Below are positions 33,080-43,822 of a stretch of 64,000 bases of DNA, one piece after another (position 1 is the stretch's first letter; each line of letters begins with the position of its first letter). A model generated the notes under the pieces. The model did no database searches. It saw only the letters and a program-made list of their open reading frames with translations, and was not told the origin of the DNA. A program made the position numbers and the translations under genes. The DNA is from Alviniconcha marisindica (taxonomy: Eukaryota; Mollusca; Gastropoda; Provannidae): NCBI GenBank assembly GCA_018857735.1, contig JABMCL010002225.1, forward strand, positions 1,403,001 through 1,467,000. Reading direction: 5' to 3'.

Positions 33080-33570
33080 AAGGTGGACTGAATGGTGAAT
33101 GAAGCAGACCACACTGTTGGAAATGTATCCAAATGTGGTTGCCATCAAAGTATGGGGACATGCTATCCACAACAAATGGCTCTAGTGGCGAGGTTGCAAA
33201 AACAAACATCCAAAGAGCCACTTATTACAGTCCTCATCAAAGGTTTCTGTCTGCTTTGCCTCAGGAGCTACATATTCCTCTCCTCCAGACATTTTCCTGG
33301 AGAAAAGAACTCAGTGGCAGACATTTTGTCTTGATCGCGGATGGAATGGTTTCACGCACAGAGTGCCCCAGGGCTGCATGATCACAATGATCACAATGAT
33401 CACAATGATCACAATTCCCAGCTATGCCCATGTGAAATCAATGATGGAATGATGGCAGAACTGCAGACTGATCCACTCTCAGCGAGTATTTGGCATGCAC
33501 AAAGACAGACATGGCAGCAAATTTGTGCAATTTGTGGGAAACATGACCAGTCAGTGGAATTTCCAGTGTC
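33080..33570 (+). mobile_element. possible DIRS-like/LTR retroelement RNase H fragment
   Basis: One frame reads FLSSRHFPGEKNSVADILSRG, matching the H-x-P-G-x-x-N-x-x-A-D-x-L-S-R end of retroelement RNase H domains. Downstream, CRLIHSQRVFGMHKDRH continues in the same frame. The reading is short and has stops. DIRS-type elements are my first guess, and a Ty3-type element is possible. Confidence 0.4.
33377..33416. repeat. 9-bp tandem repeat (ATGATCACA)x4
   Basis: Four perfect units of TGATCACAA. The unit contains the palindrome TGATCA. Confidence 0.9.
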
Positions 33571-33599
33571 AAACAGTGCATTGCTTTAGATCATTTCTC

Positions 33600-34190
33600 A
33601 CCAAGCTCCCATCCACCTTTTGGAACTTGTTCACCTTTACATTCCTTCCCAACAGCTTTACTCTTCTGCAGACTACCATCCTTTCAAACAAAGTCCAGTG
33701 GTCAGTGATCTTTTTCTTACTAAGCTCCAACTCCCTATTTCTGCCGATGCTGCTGCCTGTCAGTTCTTTCAAATCTTCTTTGAAAACCTGTCTCTTTTCA
33801 AAAACCACCCCCATGGAGCCAGCTTCTTGTGCTGGGGGTGTTTAAACGAAGCTGCTCCACCCCTTTCACTCTTTTCCTGCGTCTAATTTCTGTCTACCAG
33901 CCCTTTCAACTATATTTCATTCCACGATGCCTCTGTTTTCAGCTCCCTTCTTGCAGCTGACTTCTGTCTAACTGGCCATCCTCCTGTATTTGTCTGTACC
34001 ACAGCTCTTCTTTATATAGTACTTCTCGCTTTCTGCGGTCGCCTTCAGACCCAGCATGTTTGCTGTGCACTGCATCCTGTGTTGGGGGAGGATGGGATCC
34101 TGGTGGCTGAGGTCCCCCGTAGGGTCCAACACGCTTCTTTGGCCCGTGCACACTTGCTGGAATGCCGCTTGTGTATATCCCCTTGTTGGA
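33600..34190 (+). mobile_element. LINE C-terminus and 3' UTR fragment
   Basis: Translation near 33740-33810 gives LPVSSFKSSLKTCLFSK, the SFKSxLKTxLF end of many LINE ORF2 proteins. The following 340 bp match 27610-27965 in inverted orientation and are taken as the 3' UTR. Confidence 0.6.
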
Positions 34191-34239
34191 CTTGGTGGCG
34201 GGTGGGGACAAAATGTAATGCATCATTTATAAATATAAC

Positions 34240-35619
34240 ATGGCCTCAAAGCACAAATCCATCAAAAGAGGACGGGATGAAGACACGGATATGGACTCAG
34301 ATGTTCATCAACAATGAAAAAAACTGGCCTAGATTTCTTCTAGTTGAATCGGCAAATGAAAACCTTCCTTTGCAGAAGTTGTCTCCTTTTGCAATTCAAA
34401 ACGGTTTTCAGGCTACCGTCAGAACCCTGAAGAGCATCAAGAGGCTGAGAGACGGTTCTTCTTGGTGGAGAAGGGGTGAGGGCTCAGGCCCAAAACCTGC
34501 TCCAGACAAACTGCTTTGTCAACCAACCAGTCAGAGTCTCAGTTCACAAGACCCTGAACTCCTCTCGGGGAGTAATAAGGTGTCGGGACCTCGCTGACAT
34601 GTTGGAGGTTGAGATCAGGATGAACTGAAGGATCAGGGTGTGGTTGGGGTTAACTGAGTGAGTGACACTGAAGAAGGAGGGGAAGGTGATCCCCACCAAC
34701 ACTCTCTTCTTGACGTTCGGTCAGCTATTTAAAGGTGAAGGTGGCCTTATTTGTTCCCAACCCGATGTGTTGCTTCAACTGCAAAAATTTGGCCGTATGA
34801 GCCAACATTGCAAGGTTGCTGCGAAGTGTCCGGGTTGCAGAAAAGATACACATGAAGGTCAGTGTGAGTGACCAAAGCTGTGCTCTAATTGCAATGGTCC
34901 CTATGCTTCATCAGCTAAAGATTGCCCGGTCTGGCAGAAGGAGAAGGAGATTCAACAAGCCTGCGTTGAGAAACGCATATCCTTTCTGGAAGCCAGACAG
35001 TTGGTAGTGGCCAAGATGCCGACTGTGGTCTCTGGAGGTAAGTCCTACGCCACTGCCGCTTCCACCAGGAAAGAAATGAAAATTGTCGAGTGGCAGACAT
35101 CACTGACATGGTTTTTTTTTGGAGCGTCCGCTCAAGACAGTTCTATCTTCAGTGTGTTCCTCTGGCGGGCCCGGATCGGTATCGGCCGGCACTCAGGCTT
35201 CCGCCGGGAGGTCGAGACCAGCATCGGCCGATGCCCGGTTCCATGCAATCCCGTGAAGAGTTCAGAGACTCTTAAGGGTTCAGCCGATCCCTCCAAAACG
35301 GCCTCTAAGGGTTCAGCGGATCCTTCCAAAACCGGCCCTTAGGGTTCAGCAGGGTTCAGAATTAAAAAACGCATCTTAGGGTTCAGCAGGTCCCTTAAAA
35401 ATCGCATCCTTGAAAGAGGATTCATTTTCATCAAGGAGCTTGCCTACTGTGGTGAGGGTGGGGAGGGTCCTGGTGGACGTCAAAGGGTTTGTACACCCCA
35501 GGCGCTCTGCTCCGTTGGGCGGGACCCAGGCTCCACCCAAGCCTGCAGATTCAGACAGGTTAAAGAAGGCGGAGCGGAATCTGGTCTTTTCCAACCAGTA
35601 TTCAGCCCTGTCCGATTAA
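34240..35619 (+). pseudogene. LINE ORF1 (gag-like, CCHC knuckles), broken
   Basis: Starts MASKHKSIKRGRDEDTD. Then come WPRFLLVESANE..LPLQKLSPFAIQ, an RNA-binding-like segment, and VHKTLNSSRGV.RCRDLADML with EVEIRDELKDQGVVGVN and NTLFLTFGQL. A zinc-knuckle region near 34770-34870 shows CFNCKNL, SQHCK and CPGC..DTHEGQC in different frames. A further Cys-rich part CSNCNGPYASSAKDCP follows. It ends with NQYSALSD and a stop. Several frame changes (about 34315, 34470, 34700, 34800, 34870) prevent translation as one protein. Confidence 0.75.
35255..35410. repeat. tandem repeat of about 36 bp in LINE ORF1
   Basis: The unit AGGGTTCAGC(C/G)GATCC followed by TCCAAAACGGCC is repeated, with shortened versions, about four times (AAGGGTTCAG at 35273, 35308, then TAGGGTTCAGC at 35339 and 35378). 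The other LINE copies here are not preserved over this part. Confidence 0.7.
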
Positions 35620-35656
35620 GAGATGGACTTGTCATTGATCCCATCTGACTGAAGCG

Positions 35657-38600
35657 ATGGAACACTCCATTGTCCAGTGGAACTTGCGAGGCTTCCGAGC
35701 AAATTACGAGGAGCTTGTCCTGCTTTCAAAACAATACAAGCCAGTCGTGATTGCATTGCAAGGAGACGCTGTTGACAAATTCAAAATTGCTGACATTTTC
35801 TGGTTTTAATATCCTAACCAAAAACTCCTTAAATGACAGAGCTACTGGGGGAGTAGTTTTGCTTATAAATAATTCTCATCTGTTTAATGAGGTTCAGTTG
35901 AACAGCCCTTTGCAGGCTGTGGCTGCGAGGGTGAGGCTGAGCAAGGCCGTTACCGTCTGCAACATTTATATTCCATCATTAGTCATCTGCAACATTCATA
36001 TTCCACCATCAGTCGACGTAAGTTTATCAAACCTAGAACAGTTGATTCAAGAGCTTCTTGCTCCTTTTTTCCTTGTTGGAGATTTTAATGCTCACTCCCC
36101 TCTTTGGGGTGATGTGAGGCAGGATTCCAGAGGTCAAATGGTAGAAAAATTATGAGACGATTACAACCTTTGTCTCTTAAACACCGGTGAACCTACATAT
36201 ATAGACACCACAGTCATCACTCCTTTTCTGTTCCTGATCCTATCTATCTGTGATCCATCTCTTGTACTTGAATTTGACTGGATAACCTACAATGATCTCG
36301 GCGGAAGTGATCACTTCCCAATCATCCTCAAAACTTCTCCTAACGAAGATGAACCTGCTGCTGAACACTGGAGGTTCGACAGGGCTGACTGGATGTCCTT
36401 CCGCACTCTATGTGCGTCGCGATTGTCTGACGAGCGGGCCCTGTTGGAGGACCCAGTGGCTCAGTTTACAGATACTCTGACTGAGATTGCAAACGAAACT
36501 ATTCCAAAATCTCACATTTCTAAAAACAAACACCTGAAAGTACCATGGTTTAACGATGCTTGTAAACAAGCTATTAAAGAATGTAAGAAAGCTCAACGGA
36601 AACATTTTTGAAACCCTACTGCAGAAAACGTACTTGCGTTTAAACAGCTGAAAGCTAAAGCCAGATATTTAATAAAAACTCAAAAGAAAACCTCCTGGCA
36701 AAGTTTCTGTTCTTCACTTACATCAAAAACCAAACCTAAAACTGTCTGGAAAGCAATCAGAAAAATCAAAGGGAAAAAAACTAGCTCCACTTAAAATTCA
36801 ATGGAAAATTGATCATTGACAAGAAACAAATTGCAAATCAGTTAGCCTCCACCATTTCTCACAACTTCATCACAACACTATTCAACACAATTTCAAGCCA
36901 TTAAAAAGCAAAAAGAGAAGAAAAAAACTGTCAAATTCACCTCAGACAACACAGAAGACTACAATCAACCCTTTTCACTTTTACAATTGAAACAGGCACT
37001 TCAAAAGTCAAATGACTCGGCTGTTGGACCTGATGACATTCATTATAAACTCCTCACTAACCTTCCAGAGAGTTCATTAACCCTGCTGTTGACTATTTTT
37101 AACTCCATTTGGGAATCCATAATTTTTCTGCCCTCTTGGAGAAAAGCCACCATAGTTGCGATACCAAAACCCGGTAAGGATTCTTCAGATCCTAACAACT
37201 ATAGACCCATCGCCTTAACCAGTTGCTTATGCAAAACGATGGAGAAGATGGTGATCAAACGATTGATGTGGGTCTTGGAATCCAAAGGTTTATTGGTTTT
37301 TTTGGAAAAAACGTAGCACTGCAGATCAGCTGGTATGATTTGACAGTTTCATTCGTAATGCTTTTGCCAAAAAAGAACACGTTCTTGCCATTTTTTTTTA
37401 CTTGGAAAAAGCCTACGACACCATGGTATACTGTCTGATCTTTACGATCTTGATTTTCAAGGTCATCTGCCTACCCTCATTGATGGGTTTCTGTCCCATT
37501 GGCTGTTTCAGGTGAGCACTGGCTCCACTCTGTCCAATACGTATGAGCAGGAGATGGGTGTTCCTCAGGGAAGCATCTTGTCTCCGTTTCTTTTCAGTCT
37601 TAAAATTAACAATATTGTCAAGTCTGTCTTGAAAGGTTTGGAAGCGTCATTATTCATGGATGATTTTGCCCTTTGTATACGTGCAAAGTTCCTCCCACAT
37701 GCACAGAGACTTATGCAACTGTGTGTAAACAATGTGCAGGATTGGGTCTCTAAAAATGGTTTTGAATTCTCCACAAGCAAAACAGTCTGCATGCACTTCT
37801 GTAATCAACATAAACATTTTGCAGAACCATCTATCTTGCTGGACAAAACTCCTATCAAGGTAGTAACAGAAGCTAAATTCCTTGGTGTAATATCTGACTG
37901 AACCGTATCCTACAGCAGTCATGTAAAATATCTCAAAACAAACAGCCTCAAAGCTCTGGATATTTTAAAAGTCGTAGGCCACACCGACTGGGGGGGAGGA
38001 GGGGGGGCTGATCAAAAAACTCTACTGTATCTCTGTCGAGCCCTTGTAAGATCCAAATTAGTCTAATGGGTGCATTGTATATGGGGAAGCTTCAAACAAC
38101 ATTCTAAAGAAACTGGACCCCTCCATCACCAAGGGTTACAAATTGCTTCTCCAGTGAAAGCAAAAGAAATGTCTTTAAAAAAACAGACGAAAGAAAATGT
38201 CCATGAATTATGTTTTAATCTGAACCTTAGATCTGTCTGTCTGTGACAAAATATAAAAAAGATTCTACAAACCCTGAAGTATATAAACAAGCCTTTCTAG
38301 AAATAACATCCAGACATCCAAAATATATGCAGATATATACTGATGGCTCAAAGGTAGATGAGAAGGTTGCTGCTGCAGCAGTGTCGTCTGTTGCTCCAAA
38401 TAGACCCTTCTCTTGTCGACTGAGAGATCATTGCTCTATTTACACAGTGGAACTGCAGGCAGCTCTGTTTGCTCTTAAACAAGTATACCAGTCAAAAGAA
38501 AAGAAAAAATCATGATTTTCTCTGCAAGCGCTTAAAAACTTCAAAACTGACCATCTTCTGCTAATACAAATACAGGAATTTTCACACAAAATTAATGCAG

Positions 38601-39125
38601 ACAAAAAGGAAACTAGTTTTATGTGGGTTCCTGGACATATAGGTATTCGAGGAAACAAAGCAGCTGACAGAGCTGCAAAAGAGGCTTTTAACACTGAACC
38701 GATGGCTGGTCTTGTTCCTTTTCCTGACCTAAAACTTTTAACTTCCAAATATGTCTGTGAGGTTTGGCAGAAGGAGTGGGATGAAGCTGGTTTGGTATCA
38801 AATAAGTTTCATGAAATTTTACCAAAACTTTCAGACAAACTTATCTTTTTGTAACACAAGGAAACAAAACACTGTTTTAAACAGATGGTCACTTATTGGT
38901 CACTCTTATTTGACACATTCCTTTATTTTGCGAAAAGAAGCTCCTGTTTGTGTAGCGTGTAATACTATACTTACAGTTAAACATATACTGATTGAATGTG
39001 CTGACTTGTTGGAAGTGAGGAAAAAATATTTTGAACAGAAGTCTTTGTATTCACTCTATTGGAATGTGAGTCCTGAAATCATGTGTGACTTCTTGCGTGC
39101 GATTGGTGGGTTTTATAAAATATGA
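35657..39125 (+). pseudogene. LINE ORF2 (endonuclease, RT, RNase H), broken
   Basis: Starts MEHSIVQWNLRGF, the N-terminal motif of apurinic-type endonucleases. VGDFNAHSPLWGD (about 36078-36116) and GGSDHFPI (36300) are endonuclease motifs. The RT has VGPDDIHYKLL (37020), IPKPGKDSSDPNNYRPIALT (37165), VPQGSILSPFLFSLKINN (37560) and FMDDFAL (37655). RNase H has MQIYTDGSK (38330), SIYTVELQAALFAL (38440) and WVPGHIGIRGNKAADRAAKE (38620). Breaks include stops near 36152, 36611 and 37901, an insertion of G-rich sequence near 37990, and frameshifts near 37310 and 38515. Confidence 0.85.
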
Positions 39126-39380
39126 AGCGTGTTTTGGTCATGGTTGTGTCAAATATTTATAAAGAATTGTTCAAAAATATTACGTAAAACGTTTTACACT
39201 TCCCTTTACAAATGTATTTTACAAATTAGGAAGCATGTCACACATGTGTGAAATATTTTTAAAGAGTTGTACAAAACTTTTTACAATTTCCTTTAGAAAT
39301 AATCAGGAGATATACCTAAATTTGTTGTTAGCCCTTTGTGGTTGACTGGGCTCAAAGCACCAACTAACTAAATTAAAAAA

Positions 39381-39964
39381 ACATGTTTCTTCAGTCCCAC
39401 TGCCGTGAGATATTGAGTGTTTGTGCATGCGTGTGTGTATGTGCACCTGATTTTAGTGTGTTTTATAGTTTATTATGTGTATATATAGTATATGCCCAAG
39501 TCCTCTAGCTCCTTATATGAAGCTTATTCTCTTCAGTTTCAGACTGATAACCCCATTCATTGTTACATGTATTTTGCTTAACTTCTAAGATGCCTTTCTC
39601 CTCAGCAACTTTGCTAATCACCCGGCCCCTGATGTTACACTCTTCTCTTGGTGCACCCCCCCAACCCCTCCCCCACCTTTTCCTCTCACAGTTCTTCCTC
39701 ACCTTGGTACTCTACGCTACTTCTTTCCTCCACTTCTACCTGCCTCCACCCCACTCTCATTGTCCCTCATTCAGACTTGATGGCAACTGCATCCCTCCTA
39801 ATCTGATTTAAAAAACAATTATTCTTTGTTTTCATTTAACTTTTAAGATTTGATCGATGCACTCACACAACTCAGTGGTGCGAATTCTTTGTTGGAAACA
39901 ACATTGTACCAACCCACATTATTCTGCTTTCTAGAGATAATACGGTTATCAGTCCATCCATACA
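39381..39964. other. unannotated intron sequence
   Basis: Nothing recognised. It is pyrimidine-rich between 39590 and 39760. Confidence 0.35.
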
Positions 39965-40290
39965 GTAAGTAAACATGGTGCTTAATGTCCGCAGAAAACA
40001 TAAGGCTTATTAGGGATGGGGAGAAGGGGGGAAGGGTTTATGGAGGTGGGGGAAGAGGGAGATTATATACCTATCGCTACACTGTCACCACCAGAATGAT
40101 TCTTGCATTAAGATGGGCAGCGATGAGAGCCATTTTAATGTTTCAGTAGGAAGTGAGGGACAAAGTCACAAGACAGTGTACACAAACCACCACCTTTTTG
40201 AAGAGAAAGGAGAGCCAAAGTGGTATTGAACCGAGGTCCTTCTGCTTACCAGCCCAATGCCGTACTGCTAGGCCAAACCAACTCTCAAAA
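39965..40290 (-). mobile_element. SINE R1, full-length copy
   Basis: On the minus strand the head (right end) has a tRNA-like GGCCTAGCAGTACGGC (A box) and GGTTCAATACC (B box, 40222-40232). It is followed by GGCTCTCCTTTCTC, AAAATGGCTCTCATCGCTGCCC, a G/C-tract zone, and the tail CTTATG-TTTCTG-GGACATTAAGCACCATGTTTACTTACTG. Relatives: 53663-53971, 53983-54328, 57443-57588 and 11331-11386. The target duplication is not clear for this copy. Confidence 0.8.
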
Positions 40291-40765
40291 TGTATTGTCT
40301 CTCGTTTCCTCATTGTGTAAGATATATAATAATTAATATTAGCACAAACTTTAATATGAACACTATTTCAGATGTTTTCGTTGTTCTGTTGTTGCCCAGC
40401 TTCCTGAGTCACTGTTTGTCAGTAGGCCTACAGATACACTGCACAGAATAATGAGCTGACATTCATTCTCCTTCGCTTTCTGTACACTCTGTTACCTAGG
40501 TGGTGTTTTTTGGGTCTGCTTTGTCTGCACAATCATCACAACTATGAAAAAAGCAAGTCAGAGTTTTCTGCATTGTCTTTCACAACTGTGAAATGTGGTC
40601 AGTACTGCATGCAAATGAATGGCAGGAAACTAGTAATGTGTCTGGAAACTGATGTACCACTGAATTACCACTGACATCATTCAATGTCACCAACCCCAGC
40701 TTGGAAGTTGTCAAAGTTGATATGTTCTAACAACTGACTTCAAACCCCAACATCAGAAAGACAGA
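40291..40765. other. unannotated intron sequence
   Basis: Nothing recognised. Confidence 0.35.
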
Positions 40766-40791
40766 GGGGGGGGGGGGGGGGGGGGGGGGGG

Positions 40792-40859
<68 letters not shown>

Positions 40860-40891
40860 TGCTTAAAGCTTTAATTAAAATGCATTGCTGA

Positions 40892-40959
<68 letters not shown>

Positions 40960-41004
40960 CAGAGAGACAGAGACAGAGTGCTTAAAGCTTTAATTAAAAT
41001 GCAT
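40766..41004. repeat. G-tract and two (GA)n tracts separated by a duplicated 26-bp segment
   Basis: A run of about 27 G (40766-40792) is followed by (GA)n to 40857. Next come TGCTTAAAGCTTTAATTAAA plus ATGCAT (about 40860-40885), a second (GA)n at about 40897-40978, and again the same 26-bp segment (40979-41004). The segment plus GA tract seems to have been duplicated as a unit. Confidence 0.85.
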
Positions 41005-41639
41005 CCTGTCATACAGGTCTGAACTTTTCTGCAGAGATAGTAAATGCATGAACAATTGCATGAGAGGGATTTATTTGCATTAAAAACACATTTTTTGGGC
41101 ATATTTGCGACCCCTGTGTACGAAAGCCAATATTTAAACGATATTTCATATCAAAATCTTCAAGGCACACGGAAGCTCCATGTTCATGTAAAAGGTGGGA
41201 AATGTGACAAACATCCCTTTCAAGCCATCTTCTATGTAGTAATAGTAGTAGTCTCTTATTTTCAACTTGAATGTTGTCATTGTAATACAAAGGTTCTGTC
41301 ATAAGTTCTTCAGCCTTCACTGGACTTACTTTGCAACAGAAGCTAATAAAAACATGTATGCCTCCAAAACAACATTGCCATTGTTTCAGAGCAAGCTAGG
41401 CCGGGGCCAGGCCTGAAAATTACAGTACAAAAGAAATAGAATTTCTTAATGCCATAGACACCTGCTGATATTTCTATACACAGTATGTCTAGTAAAAGCA
41501 GCAAAATTGGATCAGAGTTCACAAACCCCTCACTAAAACACTACCCTCTTTTACCACCATCTTTGATCTATTCTTCAGTGGTTCTACTGTACATTGCACT
41601 TCAGCAAAATAGGTTGAAAAATAAATATGCCTTGTAAAG

Positions 41640-41757
<118 letters not shown>

Positions 41758-41961
41758 GATTCATATTCAGTGAGAGAAATGATGAAAGTGGAACTTGCAA
41801 TAAAAAAAACAATACTTTGCAAAAGGTAAAACTATTTCTCCAACAATACTTTGAAAAAGGTAAAACTATTTCTCCATTCAACTTGCATATTTCACCTATT
41901 TGAACTGTGTTATAACTTATATGATAAAAGATAAAGTTTGTACTACAATAAAAGTTTGTAC

Positions 41962-42057
41962 CTGAAGCAATAGGAACCTTTGATTCCATAGTGCCCATGG
42001 CCTTTTTGCAATCACCAACACGGCTTGGGTAGACACATACAGCCCCTGCTGTCAGTC
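41962..42057 (-). CDS. DERA: DERA exon (AVCVYP)
   Basis: 96 bases completing a glycine codon, then LTAGAVCVYPSRVGDCKKAM, GTMESKVPIAS, and one base of valine. AVCVYP(S/A)RV is a hallmark of the DERA barrel. Acceptor TGTACAG, donor TTCAG|GTACAA. Phases match 46659-46806 and 31532-31666. Confidence 0.95.
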
Positions 42058-42650
42058 CTGTACATCAGACCCAAAAGAAAATGCTGAAATTGATCATCCC
42101 GGTTCAAAAAAAACATCTGAAATATTATAAGTTTGTAAAATATTAAACATTATGTCATGGTGTGAAATAACACATTTTTTTTTTCATTTTTATAACTTTC
42201 ATGTTTAGTGCTAGGTTAGTCCCTGACTCCCTATAACCCTTCATCTCAGTAAAGCTGGTACAAGTCATGAAACTGTGTATACTGTATGTGACTTTTTATT
42301 AAGATGAATGTTTTAATTCAGTGTGGCCAGAATTAATTATTTTAATGATCTGGTGCAAAATATGCAATAAAATCACATGTGCATGTATACATTATGCTTT
42401 TGGTAAATTTGTTTGAGTGTTAATAGCTACTGATTCCATTAAAGGTTATCCTACAGCTAAAAAACTCTGTAACATCTTGGGTACATGATAGTGTCCAGCT
42501 GATGCTGCATTATTATCAATACACAAATTAAAGTGTTGCGACAGTGTGAAATGACATACACAAAGCATATGGAACATGAAAACTGTGTGATCTGACTAAT
42601 GACTGTAAATGTTGTTGTTTTTATAATTCAGCATGTTGTACAATGATCCT
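42058..42650. other. unannotated intron sequence
   Basis: Nothing recognised. Confidence 0.35.
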
Positions 42651-42652
42651 AT

Positions 42653-43145
42653 TGGGCGGTTCAGGTGGGGTTGTTAGCTCACTTGACTTTTGCCTGGCAT
42701 CGCTTAAGTCCCTTGGCTGCTTTTACTTCTGGTGCATACTTTCTTCACAATGGAAGGCGGTGACTGTGAATTTGCAAATTTTACATTGCCAACTTTAAAG
42801 ACATTTTTGGAGGCCCATAGTCACAATGTGTCTGGCAACAAGCAATAACTTGTTGCTCGCACTATAGGGTGCCCCAAAATGCATTTTTTCCACAAACTTG
42901 CAATCTTCTGGTCAGCCAAAAAAAGACACAAAGACATTTTTCCACCCTCCATCCCCTTTCCCTGGTAATTTTTGCAACTGCAACAGTGGTGGCAATTGTA
43001 CTGCTTTGCAATTCTAGGTTCAACTTCCATTATAATACATAGCTCAGAAATCGGCCTGGAGTGACGCTGCAACCTCTTGCGACTTCTTGCGTGAAAGATT
43101 ATAAAGGGCATTCACTCGTGCAAACCAGCTTCACTGAACTGCCCA
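42653..43145 (+). mobile_element. SAP-motif non-autonomous DNA transposon, copy 2 (AT duplication)
   Basis: A 493-bp relative of 26006-26516. Ends are TGGGCGGTTCAG and CTGAACTGCCCA, with AT at 42651-42652 and 43146-43147. It reads MEGGDCEFANFTLPTLKTF, LEAHSHNVSGNKQ, a stop at the same position as in copy 1, then LVARTIGCP. A deletion of about 20 bp relative to copy 1 lies near 43040. No transposase is seen. Confidence 0.75.
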
Positions 43146-43479
43146 ATAGAAGCAAACTAGTCTAACTCATATATTTTATTTCCTTGAAATTATATCAGGG
43201 AGAGAAATCCAAGAATGACATTTATCTTATGCTAAAATGGTATAACTAATCTGAGCTAAAATGATTAATAATTTATTATCAATTGGTCATTTTTATATAT
43301 ATAGCTATTCTCTGTGCTTGAACTGACTCACTGCATGTGATTCTGAATGAGTAACTTTCAAAGCACGCTTTGAAAATCCACTGAAGTGGTTCACTTTCAG
43401 TGTTGGCTTTTATTTTTTACATTCTTAAGAAGACTTGTTGCGCGCCTCATCTTGAGATGAGCCCTAAGTGCTTCACAAA
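43146..43479. other. unannotated intron sequence
   Basis: Nothing recognised. Confidence 0.35.
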
Positions 43480-43822
43480 GGCAACTATGGTTGTTACCTG
43501 GCTGGTGCCATGTGAAACAGCTGCTGTTTCAGCACACACTCAGTGTACACCATGCAGCCATGCACCAATTTACAGAGTCAAAGCCACATACCTAGTGTAC
43601 ATGTGTGTTTAGCTGTAACCTGTCACCTGCACTTCTGGCAGAATGACTGGGGTCTGTTATGTGCTACTGCAGTAACATGGGGGTGGAATGGATACTAAAA
43701 TAGGTCAGCACAAAAAGTAGACCCACAATAAGAAAATTCTCTCACTGCTCCTGAGGGGACTTAATCCCGCAAACTTTTGATCTCTAGTCTAGTGCTCTAC
43801 CACTGAGCTATCCCTGCTCCAT
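43480..43822 (-). mobile_element. tRNA-derived SINE family F2, copy 1
   Basis: The minus strand begins GGAGCAGGGATAGCTCAGTG, then GTAGAGC, with the A box at 43794-43810 (TAGCTCAGTGGTAGAGC). The B box GGATTAAGTCC lies at 43757-43767. The body contains CAGTCATTCTGCCAGAAG and CATGTACACTAGGTATGTGG, shared with 51328-51662. This is a SINE head and not a tRNA gene: the acceptor stem does not close and the body continues for about 270 bp. Confidence 0.75.

Larger units (their letters stand above)
34220..39380 (+). mobile_element. nearly full-length two-ORF LINE with RNase H (I/Nimb-like), inactive
   Basis: ORF1 starts at 34240 and ORF2 at 35657, ending at 39125 followed by about 250 bp of AT-rich 3' sequence. 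ORF1 carries gag-like CCHC zinc knuckles; ORF2 carries endonuclease, reverse transcriptase, RNase H and a C-terminal HSYLTHSF...CVAC...VKHILIEC domain. Stops and frameshifts break both ORFs. The assignment to an I-type (I/Nimb/Ingi) LINE rests on the RNase H plus CCHC combination. The copy lies in the 10.3 kb DERA intron on the opposite strand to the gene. Confidence 0.85.

Noticed and set aside
33377..33416. CRISPR-like array
   Set aside because: It is a 9-bp tandem repeat without spacers in animal DNA.
43757..43822. tRNA gene on the minus strand
   Set aside because: A and B boxes are present, but the stems do not close and the sequence continues into a dispersed body shared with 51328-51662, so it is a SINE head.
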